NCBI GenBank assembly: GCA_025453305.1
Contig: JALOQO010000025.1
Span: forward strand, 1-7,422
Source: Patescibacteria group bacterium
GTDB taxonomy: Bacteria > Patescibacteriota > Saccharimonadia > Saccharimonadales > CAIOMD01
Reading direction: 5' to 3'
DNA length: 7,422 bases
In this document: positions 5,222 to 7,422 of the stretch, in pieces
How the letters are laid out: every line of letters starts with the position of its first letter
Numbering within the stretch: the stretch's first letter is position 1
Notes under the pieces: generated by a model
Told to the model about the DNA's origin: nothing
The model's database searches: none
Seen by the model: only the letters and a program-made list of their open reading frames with translations
Translations under genes and position numbers: made by a program

Positions 5222-7173
5222 TTTTGTTTCGTGATACTACTAAACTAGCTTTAACAAAATTAAAAATTAGAATTCCACGATTAATCATAACCGTTATAGT
5301 GGCGTCGCTACTGTTTTCTTTATGTATTTTTGTACTAGTTATTGTAAAAGGTGCAGTAAATAGTTTAGAATCTTTTAATTCCGAGGGCTTAAGCAATCGC
5401 TATTTGGTGATTGGTAATACCGCTGTAAATTTAAATATTTATAATAATCCAGAACTCATTAAAATGGTCGAAGATGCTCAAAAAGAGCAAATTAAACAAA
5501 AAACAGCAGAAGCAAAAAGACTTGGTATAGAATACGATCCTAAATCTGAACAACCCTGGGTAGAAACCGCCCCCGACAAATCAAAATACTTAATGGGCAA
5601 TAGCCTAACGGTTAATAATATTATCGAAAATTATATTAGAAAAGATCAGAACCTAACCTATGAATATTTTAAGAAAACCGCTCTTTCTAACGGTGCTATA
5701 GATACATTTAGGGTTACCAATGAATTTGGTGGAGCATTTGGTCCAGGTGTGGGGCAAGGTGGACAGATTAAAGTTTTAAAAGATGGCAAAGAAAATTATA
5801 AATTAAATCAGGGTATGGGCTTTGACCCATTCGGTGTGAAGGGTTTTGCTAGTATAGAGACAACTAATCTAAGAGCTGTAGATGAATCTTTGCTTCGGCC
5901 TTTTACACTACCTGATCAAACATTAAAATATAGCGATAATGAAATACCGGCTCTTGTGCCGTATTCGGTAGCAGAAGAAGCCCTGGGCATCGCGCCATTA
6001 AAAGGCGATGTTAAACCCGATCAAAAATTAGCACGAATTCAAGAAGTAAGACAATTTATTGCCGGTAAAAAGATATTGATTTGCTACAGAAACGATACAT
6101 CTAAGCAAGATATAGAAAAGGTGCTTTTACAAAAACAAGAAATAGAACAAAATAAAGGCAAAAAAGACTACATAATGCCACTTGTTATTTATGATCTGCC
6201 AAACCAGCCGTGTGGTCCTATAGTAATTACATCAGATAAGAGAACCAGTGAACAAAAAAAGCTGGAGGCAAAACAAGAAGAATTTGAACTTAAATTCGGC
6301 AAAGAATTACCAAAATCTAAAACACAAATAATAAGGATTGTTGGCCTCGTTCCCGATAGAGCAGATATATTTAGCGGTAGCATAAGCAGTATATTAAGCG
6401 GTGTTGTATCAACTAGTGTTGGAAGTGGCTGGATAACTACACTAGAAGTAGCCCAAAAACCCGAGCTAGCCGGTATAGTAACTGATATAAACAGCTTGTC
6501 TTCTCAAAATGTACAATTCGTAGCCGAATTGCCCGATGCGGAAACGCAAAAGAAGTTTATAAAAGAACAGTCTTGCGATGTTGGGGACGGCAATTATTTT
6601 CAGAGTCCTATGGGTTTTGGGGGATACGCATCCGATCCTACCCAAAAATGTAAAGACGAAGGCAAATATTATTTTTACACCGTCTATGGTAACAATGCAT
6701 CGGCAATAGATGATTTTGAAAAAGGATTTTATAAATTCTTTAAAGTTGCCTTAATAACCATTGCAATATTATCTAGCATTATACTTATGGGTATAATGGC
6801 TCGTATAATTGCCGATGGTCGCCGTGAAACTGCTGTATTTAGGGCTATTGGCGCAACCAAATTAGATATATCACTTATTTATACTCTATATGCTTTAATA
6901 ATTTCATCATTTGTTGCTATCAGCGCTGTATTAATCGGTTATTTGTCGGCTTATATTTTTAGTAATCATTTTAGTCCACAAGTAACACCAAACGCGCTTT
7001 TAGTGTTTAATAGTACAGATATTAATAAGCAGTTTACATTTGTGGGCTTAGACGGCGAAAAGTTACTACTGGTTATCGCAGTAGTTTTTGCATCGGGTTT
7101 AGTGGGCCTGGCGTTACCATTGTTGTCTAATTTGCGCCGCAGTCCACTCAAAGATATGCGCGACGAAAACTAA
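5218..7173 (+). CDS. FtsX-like (MacB-type) ABC permease with large extracytoplasmic domain
   Basis: Membrane subunit working with the upstream ATPase. The 651-residue product has one N-terminal membrane segment (about 20-44) and three C-terminal ones (about 510-531, 553-580, 618-640), the four-helix layout of MacB/LolC-type permeases. The cytoplasmic motif RRETAVFRAIGATKLDI (535-551) is the FtsX-family coupling loop, and the protein ends in RRSPLKDMRDE. Between helices 1 and 2 lies an outside domain of roughly 465 residues, about twice that of MacB. It has four cysteines (C289, C332, C453, C478), enough for two disulfides, a Gly-rich stretch (about 170-182) and a Lys/Glu/Gln-rich part. It starts in an ATGA overlap. 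Family members use ATP to drive motions of the outside domain rather than to carry substrate across; the target here is unknown. Confidence 0.9.
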   Translation: MILFRDTTKLALTKLKIRIPRLIITVIVASLLFSLCIFVLVIVKGAVNSLESFNSEGLSNRYLVIGNTAVNLNIYNNPELIKMVEDAQKEQIKQKTAEAKRLGIEYDPKSEQPWVETAPDKSKYLMGNSLTVNNIIENYIRKDQNLTYEYFKKTALSNGAIDTFRVTNEFGGAFGPGVGQGGQIKVLKDGKENYKLNQGMGFDPFGVKGFASIETTNLRAVDESLLRPFTLPDQTLKYSDNEIPALVPYSVAEEALGIAPLKGDVKPDQKLARIQEVRQFIAGKKILICYRNDTSKQDIEKVLLQKQEIEQNKGKKDYIMPLVIYDLPNQPCGPIVITSDKRTSEQKKLEAKQEEFELKFGKELPKSKTQIIRIVGLVPDRADIFSGSISSILSGVVSTSVGSGWITTLEVAQKPELAGIVTDINSLSSQNVQFVAELPDAETQKKFIKEQSCDVGDGNYFQSPMGFGGYASDPTQKCKDEGKYYFYTVYGNNASAIDDFEKGFYKFFKVALITIAILSSIILMGIMARIIADGRRETAVFRAIGATKLDISLIYTLYALIISSFVAISAVLIGYLSAYIFSNHFSPQVTPNALLVFNSTDINKQFTFVGLDGEKLLLVIAVVFASGLVGLALPLLSNLRRSPLKDMRDEN

Positions 7174-7181
7174 ATCTGTTA

Positions 7182-7210
7182 TTGAAAAATCAGCCCATCT
7201 TAAATATAAT
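7182..7210 (+). promoter_or_regulatory. Near-consensus sigma-70 promoter of the tRNA-Gly-like half
   Basis: TTGAAA (7182-7187), 17-base spacer, TATAAT (7205-7210): five of six and six of six matches at the ideal distance. It begins 9 bases after the permease stop codon. The predicted start near 7217 lies just ahead of the tRNA-like 5' end at 7221. It is the strongest promoter in the window. Confidence 0.8.
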
Positions 7211-7220
7211 TGTATAGCAT

Positions 7221-7361
7221 GCGGGTTTAGCCCCTTCCGTCTATTGACGGATCAGTTGTTTAGAGTGAAAACTGCCGGTGGCAGTTCGCAAGGCAATCTA
7301 CTCTTCAAAACTTGTTTTGTAAGATGTAGTTGCGGGGTCGCAGAATGTGACCTTCCTTGCC
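7221..7361 (+). pseudogene. Interrupted 5' half of a tRNA-Gly(GCC)-like gene, ending after the anticodon
   Basis: GCGGGTTTAGC (7221-7231) followed by TCAGTTG...TAGAG (7252-7265) resembles the acceptor 5' strand and D arm of bacterial tRNA-Gly. A 20-base hairpin insert (7232-7251, TCCGTC-TATT-GACGGA) splits the D arm, and the usual GG of the D loop is changed to TT. Then comes the 86-base structured insert at the same place as in the tRNA-Phe half. CTTCC-TTGCC (7352-7361) follows as anticodon-stem 5' strand plus loop through anticodon GCC. Similarity ends there, exactly as in the Phe 5' half. No complete tRNA-Gly is in the window for direct comparison, so the Gly identity rests on general knowledge of tRNA-Gly sequences. 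Confidence 0.6.
7266..7351 (+). repeat. Structured insert, copy 3 (86 bases)
   Basis: Begins TGAA after the D arm and ends GTGAC before anticodon-stem base 27. Hairpin 1 is AACTGCC-GGT-GGCAGTT (7270-7286); then GCAAGG (7288-7293). Hairpin A (7294-7332) has stems CAA/TTG, CTAC/GTAG, TCT/AGA and CAAAAC-TT-GTTTTG. Hairpin B is GGTCGCA-GAA-TGTGACC (7336-7352, last base in the tRNA part). GCAAGG can also pair with CCTTGC (7355-7360) to enclose hairpins A and B in a three-way junction. It aligns without gaps to the reversed copy at 4232-4317. The strong promoter upstream makes transcription on the plus strand likely. Confidence 0.8.
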
Positions 7362-7385
7362 CAAATTTAATTAGCGCTCTATAAT
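7357..7385 (+). promoter_or_regulatory. Probable promoter before the window-edge tRNA start
   Basis: TTGCCC (7357-7362), 17-base spacer and a consensus TATAAT (7380-7385). It would start transcription near 7392, about 25 bases before GCGGGT at 7417. Another TATAAT at 7408-7413 is too close to 7417 to give a tRNA leader. The -35 overlaps the anticodon bases of the Gly-like half. Confidence 0.45.
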
Positions 7386-7416
7386 AACAGGGAGAAAACA
7401 TTAACAATATAATTAT

Positions 7417-7422
7417 GCGGGT
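7417..7422 (+). other. Possible 5' end of an intact tRNA-Gly, cut by the window edge
   Basis: ATGCGGGT at 7415-7422 repeats ATGCGGGT at 7219-7226, where the tRNA-Gly-like half begins. The period is 196 bases, close to the 199-base period between the outer and the intact tRNA-Phe. Only six bases of the proposed tRNA are visible, so this is a prediction from the parallel layout rather than a recognised gene. Confidence 0.3.

Noticed and set aside
3915..7351. CRISPR array
   Set aside because: Repeats are few, far apart, on both strands and structurally conserved rather than identical; there are no regular spacers or cas genes.

Overview
The window looks like a low-GC bacterial chromosome with compact, mostly plus-strand gene layout: overlapping genes, at least one probably leaderless mRNA, three tRNA genes that all encode their CCA ends, and TGA used as an ordinary stop (the lolD/macB-like ATPase ends in an ATGA overlap). 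A member of Patescibacteria/CPR such as Saccharibacteria fits this style, but that is inference from style, not from a marker gene.

Layout. 57-2629: an ABC-2 type exporter operon (one ATPase, two membrane subunits). 2782-2937: tRNA-Val(UAC) on the minus strand with its own promoter and terminator, convergent with the operon. 2979-3839: tRNA-Leu(GAG) followed 27 bases later by a stomatin-like SPFH protein. 3848-4345: a composite tRNA-Phe locus. 4402-7173: a MacB/LolD-type ATPase overlapping an FtsX-like permease with an unusually large outside domain. 7182-7422: a second composite tRNA locus, of tRNA-Gly type, cut by the window edge.

The most unusual content is in the two composite tRNA loci. 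At the first, an intact tRNA-Phe(GAA) (4090-4165) sits inside a second, dismembered tRNA-Phe. The 5' part of the outer copy (3891-3914 plus 4022-4031) lies upstream and stops exactly after the anticodon. The 3' part (4222-4231 plus 4318-4345) lies downstream and starts at position 37. Each half is interrupted by a hairpin-rich insert: 107 bases at position 25/26 (3915-4021, plus strand) and 86 bases in the variable loop (4232-4317, minus strand). At the second locus a tRNA-Gly(GCC)-like 5' half (7221-7361) carries an 86-base insert at the same place (7266-7351), again stops after the anticodon, and is followed 55 bases later by what looks like the start of a fresh tRNA copy. The two 86-base inserts align without gaps at 65 of 86 positions. 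In their first two hairpins every stem difference is compensated or becomes a G-U wobble. I read this as a small structured element family tied to split, nested tRNA genes. I do not recognise it; whether it is described elsewhere needs a database search.

The two ABC systems are of unrelated classes (an ABC-2 exporter and a MacB/LolD-like mechanotransmission-type system). Nothing in the sequence shows that they work together; both and the SPFH protein act at the cell envelope.
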